Source: Sulfurovum sp.
Lineage (GTDB): Bacteria; Campylobacterota; Campylobacteria; Campylobacterales; Sulfurovaceae
Assembly (NCBI GenBank): GCA_026983515.1
Contig: JALWHT010000035.1
Span: 13,837-66,339, forward strand
DNA length: 52,503 bases
Reading direction: 5' to 3'
Below the pieces are notes generated by a model. The model saw only the letters and a list, made by a program, of their open reading frames with translations, did not search any database and was not told the DNA's origin. The translations under genes and the position numbers were made by a program. This document shows positions 8,595 to 18,057 of the stretch, in pieces; the stretch's first letter is position 1, and each line of letters opens with the position of its first letter.

Positions 8595-9749
8595 TCAAAT
8601 ACGGCCATAGCGTTTCCCCATAAACAGCAGTGTCAGCGTTGCAGTACCGGCAAGTGAAAAGAGCAGTGCACTCTGCATACCGAAATGCGCCCATATAAGA
8701 CCGCTGACATAGGCTCCGAGGGCACCAAAGAGTGCCACACCTGCATAAAAAACACCATAAACCGACCCGCGGTTGTCCGCAGACCGGGAGATGAAAGCAC
8801 GGTTGGCATTGAGTGATGCGACGGTGAAAAGTCCGAAAAATGCAAATGCAGCCCAGGTGGCAAACGGATGCTGCCAGTAGAGCAACCCCTGGGCAATAGC
8901 GCCGCAGCCATAGGCGAACAACAGCATTCGTTCTGCCCCGTAACGGTCAATGAGCACACCAAACCAGTAACTTGTCGCCGTCTGTACCCCAGCCGAGAGT
9001 GCGAAAAGCAGCGGAATGAATGCAACAGCGATACCCATTTTCTCCGCCTGCATCGTAAAAAAGGCATCACTGAACATGAAAAAGAGAAAAAAGAAGTAAA
9101 ACAGCAGCGATGCAATACTCCTCCTGTCCTTTTGTGTCAACACAAACTTCTCTTTGAGATCGGGTTTTGCCCGGGGAATGTCCGACACAAAGAAAAACAC
9201 GATCACCACACCTATCATACCCGGCAGGAGGGTTGCAAAGAAAATGGCACGTATCACGGCTTCGCTTTGGCCGAAATACCACAGTACCCCAAAAAGAATG
9301 AGAATACCGCTCAGCTCTCCGGCAATATCCATCGTTTTGTGAAAGCCGAAAGTCCTGCCCGAAGCATTCTTTTGACTGTATGTTGAGAGCATCAGGTCTT
9401 TGGGGGCAGAGCGCAGCCCCTTTCCGAAACGCTCAAGCGCTTTGAGTGCGGCGATACTTTTGTAGCCATGGGTCACTCCAAGCAGCGGTTTGCTCAGTGC
9501 GGAGAGGGCATACCCTCCCACCACCAGCGGCTTGACAATACCATACCGGTCGGAAATGTAGCCCGACAGCAGTCGCAGAGCATAGGAGACAAAAGTAGCA
9601 ACGGCAACGATGATCCCCAGTTTATCCATACCCTCATGCAACACGACCACGACAAAAATGGGTAGAATCGGGGTAATCATAGCAGAAGCCATGTCAGTGA
9701 AAAAGCTCACCCACCCCAGCATCACTACATTTTTGTTTATGGAATTCAT
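8595..9749 (-). CDS. Major facilitator superfamily transporter
   Basis: A 384-residue, 12-helix MFS permease. The loop between helices 2 and 3 has motif A (SGYISDRYGIVKPL), with a second related copy in the other half (FGVLIDRYGAERML). The start is the ATG at 9749, which directly follows the RND pump stop (TAA-ATG), so it is probably the last gene of the efflux operon. The substrate cannot be told from sequence; drug or metabolite export is suggested only by context. Confidence 0.85.
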   Translation of the reverse strand: MNSINKNVVMLGWVSFFTDMASAMITPILPIFVVVVLHEGMDKLGIIVAVATFVSYALRLLSGYISDRYGIVKPLVVGGYALSALSKPLLGVTHGYKSIAALKALERFGKGLRSAPKDLMLSTYSQKNASGRTFGFHKTMDIAGELSGILILFGVLWYFGQSEAVIRAIFFATLLPGMIGVVIVFFFVSDIPRAKPDLKEKFVLTQKDRRSIASLLFYFFFLFFMFSDAFFTMQAEKMGIAVAFIPLLFALSAGVQTATSYWFGVLIDRYGAERMLLFAYGCGAIAQGLLYWQHPFATWAAFAFFGLFTVASLNANRAFISRSADNRGSVYGVFYAGVALFGALGAYVSGLIWAHFGMQSALLFSLAGTATLTLLFMGKRYGRI

Positions 9750-12700
9750 TTATGCTTTGATCCTTCTTTCATACCACTTTCGTAGCCATCGGTCTATCGG
9801 ATTGATCATACGGTAGATCACCGGTACAACCACCAGTGTCAGCACCATGGAACTTAGCAGTCCACCAATGACTGCAATCGCCATCGGCGCTTTGGTTTCA
9901 CTCCCCAAAGAATCGCTCAATGCCAGAGGAAGCATGGCAAAGACCATTGCAATCGTGGTCATCAGAATCGGACGCAGACGTTTTTCCCCCGCTTCAAGCA
10001 GCGCCGCATCGGCATCTTTGCCGCGCGCGACCGCATTGTTGGCAAAATCTACCAGAAGCACGGCATTCTTGCCGACCATCCCCATTAAGAGCATAAAGCC
10101 GATCATAACAAAGAGGCTAAAGTGCTGACCGCTCAAAAAGAGCGCAACCATCACCCCGATGATACTCAGCGGCAGTGCCATCATGATGATGACAGGCTGA
10201 ATGAGCGACTCGTACAGAATCGCCAGAATGATGAACATCAAAATAACGGAAAGCCCCAGTGCCGCACCGAACGCCTTGTTGGTTTTAACCATCTCGTCGG
10301 CAAATCCAGTAAATTTGTAATTCACATCCGGCGGCAACAGCTTGTCGATGCCGGCTTTGGTATAGTTGACCGCACCACCGAGATCGAGCCCGAAAAGATC
10401 GGAGTAGATCGTCACCTGACGCTGGCGGTTGAAGTGATAGATCGCCGCCAGCGAAGTGGAAGGGGTAAACGTTACCAATCCGTCAAGGAAAACAAGCTTT
10501 CCGTCAGCTGCACGCAGCTGGATCTTTTTGATATCCTCCAGACTCATACGGTGCGCATCGTCAAAACGCAGTGTGATGTTATACTGCTTTCCTTTCTCCT
10601 CAAAATAGCTGATCTCAAGGTCACTTGAAAAGGCAATGGCAATCGCCTGCGCGATCTGCGAAGCGGAAATACCCAGCCGGTTGGCATTTTCACGCAGGAT
10701 GTTGATATCGATCTGCGGTTTCCCCTCATCCATATTGCTGTCAATATCGACAAACCCTTTCTTTTTGGCAAGATAGGCCATCAGCTTCTCTTTGGCAACT
10801 TCAAGCGACTTGAACGAATCGGAAGTCAGTACGATCTGGTAAGGCACAGAAACCCCTGCCCCCTTGATGCTCGGTATCGCAGCTGCGGTAATGAACATCT
10901 TTTTGCCATAGGGCTTGAGACGTTCCCGTGTCTGCTGAATGATCTCTTCCTGGCTAAGCACACGTTTGTCTTTGGGTACAAGTTTGACATAGATCAGCGC
11001 CTTGTTCTTTTCGCGTACGGCATTGTAGCCGACACTCAGCGTGGTAAAGCGCACATTTTTGTCTTCACGTATCTTCGCCTCCACCGCTTTGGCCTGACGG
11101 ATCATCTCTTCGAGAGAAATGCCGGGTTTGGCACGTAGTTTCACTTCAAACTCCGCCTTGTCCTCTTTGGGGATGAAGTCCATCCCTATCTTTGGGAAGA
11201 GTGCCAACGAGCCTACAAACACGGCAAGCACCAGCAGCAGCGTGGGAACTTTGAATCGAAGTGCCAGTTTCAAAATGGCATCGTAGCCACGCTCCATCGC
11301 TTTGAAAAACGGTTCGGTCATATTGTAAAAACGGCTTTCACCCCGGTGGAGTACCCTTGCACTGAGACTGGGCATGAAACTCATTGCCACAGTGTAGGAG
11401 ATGATGACCGCAAAACCTACTGTCATTGCGAAACTCTCGAAAAACTTTCCGACAATACCGCTCATGTGGGATACAGGAATGAAAACTGCCAGAAGCATTG
11501 CCGAAATAGCGAAGATGGCAAAGGCCATCTCCTTGACACCTTCCACTACTGCTTCAAACTTGCCCATGCCCGCTTCCATCTTCTTGTAAATATTCTCCAG
11601 TACGACAATGGCATCGTCGATGATGATCCCGATAGAGAGTGTCAGCCCTATCAATGTCATTTTGTTCAAGTCATAGCCCATAAAATCCATCAGGGCGATC
11701 GTACCCATAATGGAAATGGGAATAGAGAGTGCCGAAACAATTGTAATGGTGAAGTTGCGCAGGAAACCGAAAATAATGATGACCGCCAGGAACGCTCCGT
11801 AAATGAGGTCAAACTCTACATCTTTGAGCGAGTGGATGATAAACGGTGTGGTATCCTGCACAATTTGAATACCGTATTTGTCTTTGGCCAGTTTTTGCAG
11901 CTGCGGCAGGGTCTCTTTGACACGCTTGACCACTTCAAGTGTATTGGTACCGGAGATCTTCTGTACTTCAAGCATAACCCCCGGCGTACCATTGTAGGAA
12001 GCATAACTGTCGGGGTCACTGAGGGCATCGACCACTTTGGCAACATCCCGCAGGCGAATGTCATCTTTAAGGATGATGTTCTCCAACTGCTGAATGCTCA
12101 GCGCATCAGCGCGCGTTTTGAGAATGAACTCCCGTTTTTTGGTAATGAGCTTGCCGCCGCCGATTTTGACATTCTCCTGCTTAATCATCTCATTGAGTTC
12201 TCGTACCGTGATACCAAACTTGTTGAGTTTTTCAATATCGGGGAAGATCTTCAGCTCCCGGTCACGGTAACCGATGATGTTGATGGCACCCACACCGTTG
12301 ATCTTCTGCAGTGCCGGTTTGGCTTTCTCGTCGGCAAAGAGCATTAGATTTTGCAGCGTATCGTTTTTGGCGGTAAGGAAAACATTGACCACCGGCGCAC
12401 CGCCTATGTCAAGCTTGCTTACCAGCGGTGTCTTGGCATTTTTGGGAAGTTCTACCGCCGCTACCTTGTCACGCACATCATTGGTCGCCTCGTCAATATT
12501 GCGCTCGAGGAAAAACTTGACCATGACCACTGAAGCACCCTCGGAACTGGTAGAGGTAATGGAGTCAACCCCACCGATACGTGAAATGGCCTCTTCGATC
12601 TTTTCGGTTACCTGTGACTCTACCGTATCCGCATCGGCACCAGGGTAGATGGTCTTGATGGTGACCATCGGGAAGTCGACATTTGGAAAGAGCGATGAGG

Positions 12701-12791
12701 GCATGCTTTTGAAACTAAGCCATCCGAAAATGACCAATGTAAAGACATACATCAGTGTCGCAATGGGGCGGTTGATCGCTAATTTATACAT
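9750..12791 (-). CDS. RND-family efflux pump inner-membrane subunit (HAE1/AcrB type)
   Basis: A 1013-residue proton-driven RND transporter with the two-fold repeat of the family: helix 1, a large periplasmic loop, five helices, then the same again. The N-terminus MYKLAINRPIATLMYVF and PSSLFPNVDFPMVTI are typical. Helix 4 carries the Asp pair needed for proton coupling (GIIIDDAIVVLENIY). GMVGKNAVLLVDFAN is the matching helix-10 segment. It works with the adaptor (9 bp upstream) and the TolC-type channel encoded by the same operon. The set probably expels hydrophobic toxicants, and the TetR regulator at the head of the operon supports an inducible pump. Confidence 0.92.
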   Translation of the reverse strand: MYKLAINRPIATLMYVFTLVIFGWLSFKSMPSSLFPNVDFPMVTIKTIYPGADADTVESQVTEKIEEAISRIGGVDSITSTSSEGASVVMVKFFLERNIDEATNDVRDKVAAVELPKNAKTPLVSKLDIGGAPVVNVFLTAKNDTLQNLMLFADEKAKPALQKINGVGAINIIGYRDRELKIFPDIEKLNKFGITVRELNEMIKQENVKIGGGKLITKKREFILKTRADALSIQQLENIILKDDIRLRDVAKVVDALSDPDSYASYNGTPGVMLEVQKISGTNTLEVVKRVKETLPQLQKLAKDKYGIQIVQDTTPFIIHSLKDVEFDLIYGAFLAVIIIFGFLRNFTITIVSALSIPISIMGTIALMDFMGYDLNKMTLIGLTLSIGIIIDDAIVVLENIYKKMEAGMGKFEAVVEGVKEMAFAIFAISAMLLAVFIPVSHMSGIVGKFFESFAMTVGFAVIISYTVAMSFMPSLSARVLHRGESRFYNMTEPFFKAMERGYDAILKLALRFKVPTLLLVLAVFVGSLALFPKIGMDFIPKEDKAEFEVKLRAKPGISLEEMIRQAKAVEAKIREDKNVRFTTLSVGYNAVREKNKALIYVKLVPKDKRVLSQEEIIQQTRERLKPYGKKMFITAAAIPSIKGAGVSVPYQIVLTSDSFKSLEVAKEKLMAYLAKKKGFVDIDSNMDEGKPQIDINILRENANRLGISASQIAQAIAIAFSSDLEISYFEEKGKQYNITLRFDDAHRMSLEDIKKIQLRAADGKLVFLDGLVTFTPSTSLAAIYHFNRQRQVTIYSDLFGLDLGGAVNYTKAGIDKLLPPDVNYKFTGFADEMVKTNKAFGAALGLSVILMFIILAILYESLIQPVIIMMALPLSIIGVMVALFLSGQHFSLFVMIGFMLLMGMVGKNAVLLVDFANNAVARGKDADAALLEAGEKRLRPILMTTIAMVFAMLPLALSDSLGSETKAPMAIAVIGGLLSSMVLTLVVVPVIYRMINPIDRWLRKWYERRIKA

Positions 12792-12800
12792 TGCAATACC

Positions 12801-13511
12801 CTACTTTGTATCAGGAATAATAATGTAGCCTGTACCAAAAAGCCCCGGAGTAAACCCCTTTACCTCTACCTCCGCATGCAGTTTACGGTTGTCACTGTCT
12901 GCATAGGGGTAGACTCTGACAATGATACCGGTGTACGTGTGTGCATCGCCGTCGACACGGTAACGGAAAAGCAGTCCCGGCTTCACCTTTTTCCAGTACT
13001 TCTGGTCAATATCGAGCACCAGTTTGCGTGCTTTGATACTCTGGATTTTAAAGATCGTACGTATCATCGCACCGCTAACCGCATCGCCCGCTTCAACCTT
13101 TTTTTCATAGATGACACCGTCAAAAGGGGCTTTGAGGATGGTTTTGTCATAGAGCGCCTGCTGCAGCGCTACCTGCGCCTTTGCGTGCTCATACTTGTAC
13201 ATATATTGATCGAACTTTGCCTCATCGACCAGTTTTTTCACTTTCAGCTGACGTTCATAGTCACGCTTGGCATACTTAAGCGCCGTTTTGGCAATCTCCA
13301 GTGACGCCTTGGCATCGCTGTTCTCCAAGGTTGCCAGCACCTCATCCTTTTTAACTTTCGATGCAGTATCGACATATACCTTGCCCACAATCCCCGTAGT
13401 GGTAAAGGCAAGGTCTGCATGCCGTTTGGCTTCAACATTGAAGGTTGCATAGATCTCTTCGGCTCTAAGAGCGATCATTGCCAGCATCAGGCTCAGTACA
13501 ATTCTTTTCAT
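12801..13511 (-). CDS. RND efflux periplasmic adaptor (membrane fusion protein)
   Basis: A 236-residue HlyD/MFP-type adaptor with a cleavable signal (MKRIVLSLMLAMIALRA). A split lipoyl domain (GIVGKVYVDTASKVKKDEVLATLE and KAPFDGVIYEKKVEAGDAV) flanks an alpha-hairpin, and a beta-barrel domain follows. It is shorter than most RND adaptors (350-400 residues): the hairpin is compact and the membrane-proximal domain is apparently missing. Minimal adaptors of this type occur in Campylobacterota. The start ATG overlaps the tolC-like stop by 4 bp (ATGA). Confidence 0.88.
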   Translation of the reverse strand: MKRIVLSLMLAMIALRAEEIYATFNVEAKRHADLAFTTTGIVGKVYVDTASKVKKDEVLATLENSDAKASLEIAKTALKYAKRDYERQLKVKKLVDEAKFDQYMYKYEHAKAQVALQQALYDKTILKAPFDGVIYEKKVEAGDAVSGAMIRTIFKIQSIKARKLVLDIDQKYWKKVKPGLLFRYRVDGDAHTYTGIIVRVYPYADSDNRKLHAEVEVKGFTPGLFGTGYIIIPDTK

Positions 13512-14767
13512 CTTACAAACTCCCTTGGGTCTTTACCCGCATAATAATAGTAGAGCGACTTTTTGATCTCGTAGTCATACAACGTCTCTTTGTAACGTGC
13601 TTCCGCCAGCGTCTTCTGTGCCAATGCATCGAGATAGGCGATATCATCGACCAGTCCTGCTTCGAACTTTTTCCGGATGGTCTTGTAGGTACTCTCTGCC
13701 GCTCTGAGCGCACTTTTGGCACTTTTCATCTTTGCCCGTGTCGTCACCAGGGTTTTGGCTGCAATTTTAAAATGCATCAGCTGCTCTTTTTTTGCATGGG
13801 ACAGTTCACTCTCCAGTGAAAGCTTCTGCAGCCGTACCGCTTCACTCTCATGCTTTATACGCCCCTTGTCAAAAAGGCGCATATTTAAAGAGAGTTTTAC
13901 TTCGTTCTGATGATCAAAAACAAATGCATCATCTCCGCTAAGTCCAGGTATAGGTGGTAGTGTACCTGTCTTGTCGTAGTTTGAGCGATAATAGGTATCG
14001 CTCACCTCTACCTGAGGCAGATAGTTCGCATCGATCACTTTGGCATTTTCACCGACTGCTTTGGCCTGTGCACGCATGATCTTGATGGCATCGAACCACT
14101 CAAAATGGACACCGTGTGGTGTCACAAAACGGCTGTTACCAAGATGTGTCGCATCGATGCCGCTAAGCAGCCTGAGATTCTCCTGTGCAGTCTGGATATT
14201 GAGTTTAACATTTTCCATGGTGTAACGGTTGTTGTCATACACTGCCTGCAGTTTGTCCACCGCCTCCTGTGTGGCAAGGCCGGTAAGCTTGAAACGCTTG
14301 ACACGTACGATCTGCGCTTTAAGCTCTTTGGAACGCTCTCTTAGCGCATGCAGATTTGCCTGCAGCTGTTTGATGGCATAGTAGTGCTGCACGATCTGAA
14401 GCGTTACACTCTTGGAAAAAGCCTCTTTTTCAAAAAAAGATGCCTCTTTCGCATGCGATTTGGCTTTCAGTACGGCCGCCTTGCGCCCGCCGTCATAAAG
14501 TTCCAGATGGACACTGGCATACACCGTTGCCGTGCGTCCGGGCTCTACGATGGAGTAGGGGTTAACCACACTGTAACTGCCGCCGACATCAAGCGTAGGC
14601 CAGTAGGCACTTTTGGCTGACTCAATCTCTTGGGCTTTTGATTCAACGGTAATCTCTTTGGCTTTGATCTGTCCGTTCGATTTTTGGGCATGGTCGACAA
14701 ACATCCCCAATCCGCCTGCATACGTCAGTGTTATGAGCGGCATACACATTATGAGCAGTTTTTTCAT
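13508..14767 (-). CDS. TolC-family outer-membrane efflux channel
   Basis: An outer-membrane factor of about 419 residues. A signal peptide (MKKLLIMCMPLITLTYA) is followed by two internally repeated alpha-helical hairpins with beta segments (SAYWPTLDVGGSYS; NYLPQVEVSDTYYR), the TolC pattern. The ORF track starts at 14785, but the ATG at 14767 follows AAGGAG with good spacing and overlaps the tetR stop as ATGA, so I moved the start. It provides the exit duct for the RND pump encoded downstream. Confidence 0.88.
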   Translation of the reverse strand: MKKLLIMCMPLITLTYAGGLGMFVDHAQKSNGQIKAKEITVESKAQEIESAKSAYWPTLDVGGSYSVVNPYSIVEPGRTATVYASVHLELYDGGRKAAVLKAKSHAKEASFFEKEAFSKSVTLQIVQHYYAIKQLQANLHALRERSKELKAQIVRVKRFKLTGLATQEAVDKLQAVYDNNRYTMENVKLNIQTAQENLRLLSGIDATHLGNSRFVTPHGVHFEWFDAIKIMRAQAKAVGENAKVIDANYLPQVEVSDTYYRSNYDKTGTLPPIPGLSGDDAFVFDHQNEVKLSLNMRLFDKGRIKHESEAVRLQKLSLESELSHAKKEQLMHFKIAAKTLVTTRAKMKSAKSALRAAESTYKTIRKKFEAGLVDDIAYLDALAQKTLAEARYKETLYDYEIKKSLYYYYAGKDPREFVR

Positions 14768-15369
14768 ACGTCTTCTCCTTCGCATGCCAACAGCGCCATC
14801 AGCGTATCGACATAGGTATGAATTTCGTGTTTGAGATCGCAGTTTCGTTCGGTTGTCTCGGAAATAATGAACATCCCTTTGGCTGTCGCAAAAATGGCAC
14901 CGGTCATTTGGCGGGTCACCGGCTTGAGTTCTCCGCGTTCGATCCCCTCTTCGATGATCTTTTCAAACCAGGCATAGTAGTAGTCAAAACACTCTGTCTG
15001 GAACGCTTTCATCTCTTCCTGAGGAGAGAGCAGGGAAATACCGGTAAACATTTTGTAAAGTTCGCGCAGTTCACCGCTCTCTTCATCATAGAAAAAGTCT
15101 GCAAAGATCTTGATCTTCTCCGGTGTACGTTCCGCCTGTTCAAGCTGAGCTTCAATGCGCGCATTGTGCGCATGCATCAAAATCTCTACCAACTCAAAAA
15201 GCAGCTCTTCTTTGCTCTTGAAATATTCATAGAACGTACCCTTCCCAATGCCTGCTGCCCTGGCAATGGAAGCAATGGTCAGGTTCTGAATACCTTTGTC
15301 AAGAATGATCGATTTGGAAGCAAGTGCGATATCTCTGCGCTTCTGTGTTTTGTCTACAATAATTGCCAT
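14764..15369 (-). CDS. TetR/AcrR-family transcriptional regulator
   Basis: A 201-residue regulator. The N-terminal helix-turn-helix is typical of TetR (IASIARAAGIGKGTFYEYFKSKEELLFEL, residues about 33-61). The C-terminal helical ligand-binding domain is variable, as usual. It is the first gene of the efflux operon. A palindrome 25 bp upstream of its start, next to the -10 element, is a likely autoregulatory operator, so the protein probably represses the whole tetR-tolC-adaptor-RND-MFS unit until an efflux substrate binds. Confidence 0.9.
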   Translation of the reverse strand: MAIIVDKTQKRRDIALASKSIILDKGIQNLTIASIARAAGIGKGTFYEYFKSKEELLFELVEILMHAHNARIEAQLEQAERTPEKIKIFADFFYDEESGELRELYKMFTGISLLSPQEEMKAFQTECFDYYYAWFEKIIEEGIERGELKPVTRQMTGAIFATAKGMFIISETTERNCDLKHEIHTYVDTLMALLACEGEDV

Positions 15370-15393
15370 AATGACCTCAAACTAAAAAATGAC

Positions 15394-15420
15394 TGACCGT
15401 CGGTCAATTAAAAAATTATA
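15394..15420 (-). promoter_or_regulatory. Efflux operon promoter -10 with TetR-type operator
   Basis: TGACCG-T-CGGTCA (15394-15406) is a perfect 13-bp palindrome of the sort bound by TetR/AcrR regulators. A minus-strand TATAAT lies at 15415-15420, so the palindrome would cover the transcription start. There is no good -35 hexamer. Repression by the adjacent TetR protein is inference. Confidence 0.7.
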
Positions 15421-15628
15421 GTCCTTTTTTCTTGAAATACGCCTTTTTGTTAACCTAAACACCGATTATTACGCTATACTGCGGCATAAATTTAGCGTAT
15501 ATCGGTTCAACGACTTCTTTTCTGCCTTACTTTACAAGGTGCAATACCAAACCACACTACTTAGCCCCGAACCGGCCATTTTCAATGCGGCGGCTTGGCA
15601 ATCAAAAACATACACCATTAGGATATTT

Positions 15629-16867
15629 ATGTCATTTACAACACTGGGGCTCAATGAAGCGCTCCTCAAAGCAATCAAAGAAACAGGCTACACTGCCCCA
15701 ACCCCCATTCAGGCAAAAGCGATTCCCACTGTCATCGAGAGCAAAGATGTTCTCGCAGCAGCACAGACAGGCACAGGCAAGACCGCCGGTTTTACCCTCC
15801 CTATTTTGCAGCGTCTCTCACAGACACAGCCACATATGAAACCAAAACAGATCCGAGTACTGGTACTCACCCCCACACGCGAACTTGCCGCGCAGGTCGA
15901 AGAGAGCATCAAGACCTACGGCAAATACCTTCCCCACTCCTCTACCGTCATCTTCGGCGGCGTGGGTATCAACCCGCAGCTTGCAGCACTCAGAAAAGGA
16001 GTGGAAATCGTCGTCGCCACACCAGGCAGGCTGCTTGACATTGCAGGACAGAAAGGCATTGACTTTTCAGCCCTGGAAACACTCGTGCTCGACGAAGCGG
16101 ACAGAATGCTCGATATGGGCTTTATTCACGATATCAAAAAACTGATGAAGATGATGCCAAAACAGAAACAGACCCTGCTCTTTTCAGCCACCTTCTCCAA
16201 AGAGATCAAACAGCTCGCTTCCAGTCTGCTGCATAACCCAGTACTCATAGAGGTTGCACGTGAAAATACGACTGCTACACAGATAAGCCAGGTGGTACAT
16301 CCGGTAGACAAGTCACGCAAAAGAGCCCTGCTGACACAACTTATCAAAGAGAAGCAATGGTCGCAGGTACTTGTCTTTACACGTACAAAACATGGTGCCA
16401 ACAGGCTGACAAAACAGTTGAGTGAAGCAGGTATCGGTGCAGCAGCCATTCACGGTGACAAATCACAGGGGGCACGCACCAAGGCGCTGGCAGCCTTTAA
16501 ATCCAACACCATTCAGGTACTGGTCGCTACCGACATTGCCGCCAGAGGTATCGACATCGACCAGCTGCCACACGTGGTCAACTACGAACTGCCCAACGTC
16601 CCCGAAGACTATGTGCACCGCATTGGACGTACCGGACGTGCCGGACAGAGCGGAGAGGCTGTTTCACTCGTGTGTATTGATGAGCACAAACTCCTTGCAG
16701 ACATCGAACGCTTTACAAAGTCAAAAATTGAAAAAGTGCAGATAGAAGGATATACGCCCGACCCCAGCATCAAAGCCGAACCCATTCAGAAAAAACAGCA
16801 GAACAGAAACCGTTCACGCGGCGCATCGCCACGCAACGGCAACAGAAACAGCCGTAGCAGAGCTTAA
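15629..16867 (+). CDS. DEAD-box ATP-dependent RNA helicase (RhlE-like)
   Basis: About 412 residues. The Q motif (GYTAPTPIQ), motif I (AAQTGTGKT), Ia (PTRELAAQ), II (VLDEADRML), III (FSATF), and IV-VI ([20 protein letters not shown]) are all intact. The C-terminal tail is basic and low-complexity ([21 protein letters not shown]), as in RhlE. It unwinds structured RNA in ribosome assembly or decay. The track starts at 15539, but [13 protein letters not shown] at 15629 has an AGGA element just upstream and matches the family N-terminus. The gene converges on the hexosaminidase gene and their stop codons overlap by 4 bp. Confidence 0.92.
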   Translation: MSFTTLGLNEALLKAIKETGYTAPTPIQAKAIPTVIESKDVLAAAQTGTGKTAGFTLPILQRLSQTQPHMKPKQIRVLVLTPTRELAAQVEESIKTYGKYLPHSSTVIFGGVGINPQLAALRKGVEIVVATPGRLLDIAGQKGIDFSALETLVLDEADRMLDMGFIHDIKKLMKMMPKQKQTLLFSATFSKEIKQLASSLLHNPVLIEVARENTTATQISQVVHPVDKSRKRALLTQLIKEKQWSQVLVFTRTKHGANRLTKQLSEAGIGAAAIHGDKSQGARTKALAAFKSNTIQVLVATDIAARGIDIDQLPHVVNYELPNVPEDYVHRIGRTGRAGQSGEAVSLVCIDEHKLLADIERFTKSKIEKVQIEGYTPDPSIKAEPIQKKQQNRNRSRGASPRNGNRNSRSRA

Positions 16868-17943
16868 AGGCGCGTCTTAAGCTTCTGAATACGTGCGTAG
16901 GAAGTATCTATGCGTGCTTTGGATACCTTTCCTTCCCGGATCAGTCTCTCAACGGTCTCAACCAACATTTTGGTCGACACCACTTTTCGCGGATCGAGCT
17001 GGTTGCCAAAGAGCAGTATGTCATCTCCGGCATTGATGGCAAGTTCCAGTGTTTTTTTGAGTGCATATTTTTGACTGATCGCCCCCATCTGAAGATCATC
17101 GGTAATCACGACCCCCTGAAATCCGATCTTTTTTCGTAACAGCCCCTCTACTGTTCTTTGTGACAGTGTCGCGGGATAGTTCGCGTCAAGTTTTTTGTTA
17201 AATACATGCGCAACCATTACGGTATCGGCTTTGTTTTTGAGCAACCTGTAGGGCTCCAGCTCAACAGGCTTCCACAAATGGGTCACATCGACAAACCCTT
17301 TATGGGTATCGCCCACAGAAGAGCCGTGACCGGGGAAATGTTTGAGAGAGGTCAATACCCCGTAGCGGTGCATCGCATCAATAAAAATGGAGGCATACTT
17401 CTCTACCGTTCTGGGGTCTTTCCCAAATGAGCGTCCCAACCCGTGAATCACATGGTTTTTAGGGTTGATGTCAAGGTCTACCACCGGTGCAAGGTCGTAG
17501 TTGATACCGACACTTTTAAGCTCTTTTGCCATCTTTGTATACGTCTGCTTCATATTGCCGGATTTCACCACATCGGCCGCTTTGGGGAATTTGCCGTAGA
17601 AACCGTACCTGCGCTTTAGACGCTGTACCCTTCCCCCTTCCTGGTCGACGGCAATAAGCAGTTTCCTGTCACGGCTGCACGCCTGAAGCTCCTTTGTAAG
17701 TCTGGCTACCTGTGCTTTGGAAGCAATGTTTTTGGGTTTGCTTTTATCAACCGGATTATAATCGAACAAAATGACAGCACCGAGATTGTACTGTCTGATA
17801 TCGTTGCATATTTGCGAACCGGGCTTTGCAGAAGTACCGTGAAACCCCACCATGAGCATCTGCCCGATCTTTTGTTCCAGCGAGACGTGTGCAGAGAGCA
17901 CAGAAACTCCGACCGCCACGCAAAAGAGCATCTTTTTTATCAT
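16864..17943 (-). CDS. Secreted glycoside hydrolase family 3 beta-N-acetylhexosaminidase (NagZ-like)
   Basis: A 359-residue GH3 enzyme with a signal peptide ([18 protein letters not shown]), so it acts in the periplasm or outside. The NagZ substrate loop is present ([21 protein letters not shown]) with its catalytic His-Asp pair, and [12 protein letters not shown] holds the nucleophile Asp. There is no C-terminal beta-sandwich domain, as in NagZ. The likely reaction is release of N-acetylglucosamine from peptidoglycan fragments. E. coli NagZ is cytoplasmic, so export is a difference. AAGGAAGG before the ATG supports the start. Confidence 0.85.
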   Translation of the reverse strand: MIKKMLFCVAVGVSVLSAHVSLEQKIGQMLMVGFHGTSAKPGSQICNDIRQYNLGAVILFDYNPVDKSKPKNIASKAQVARLTKELQACSRDRKLLIAVDQEGGRVQRLKRRYGFYGKFPKAADVVKSGNMKQTYTKMAKELKSVGINYDLAPVVDLDINPKNHVIHGLGRSFGKDPRTVEKYASIFIDAMHRYGVLTSLKHFPGHGSSVGDTHKGFVDVTHLWKPVELEPYRLLKNKADTVMVAHVFNKKLDANYPATLSQRTVEGLLRKKIGFQGVVITDDLQMGAISQKYALKKTLELAINAGDDILLFGNQLDPRKVVSTKMLVETVERLIREGKVSKARIDTSYARIQKLKTRL

Positions 17944-18057
17944 ATTGCCTTCCTTCTTGATTGCTATATATCATTACTGTGGGAGAACCCTTGTAAAGCA
18001 TTATATCACTTAAAAAAACAAATTTCGCATTTTTGGCTCACCTTGATGCAATATCCG

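Noticed and set aside
11346-12347. 333-aa plus-strand ORF over the RND pump gene
   Set aside because: Antisense shadow: rich in His, Cys and Arg with no domain, while the minus-strand frame is a textbook RND transporter.
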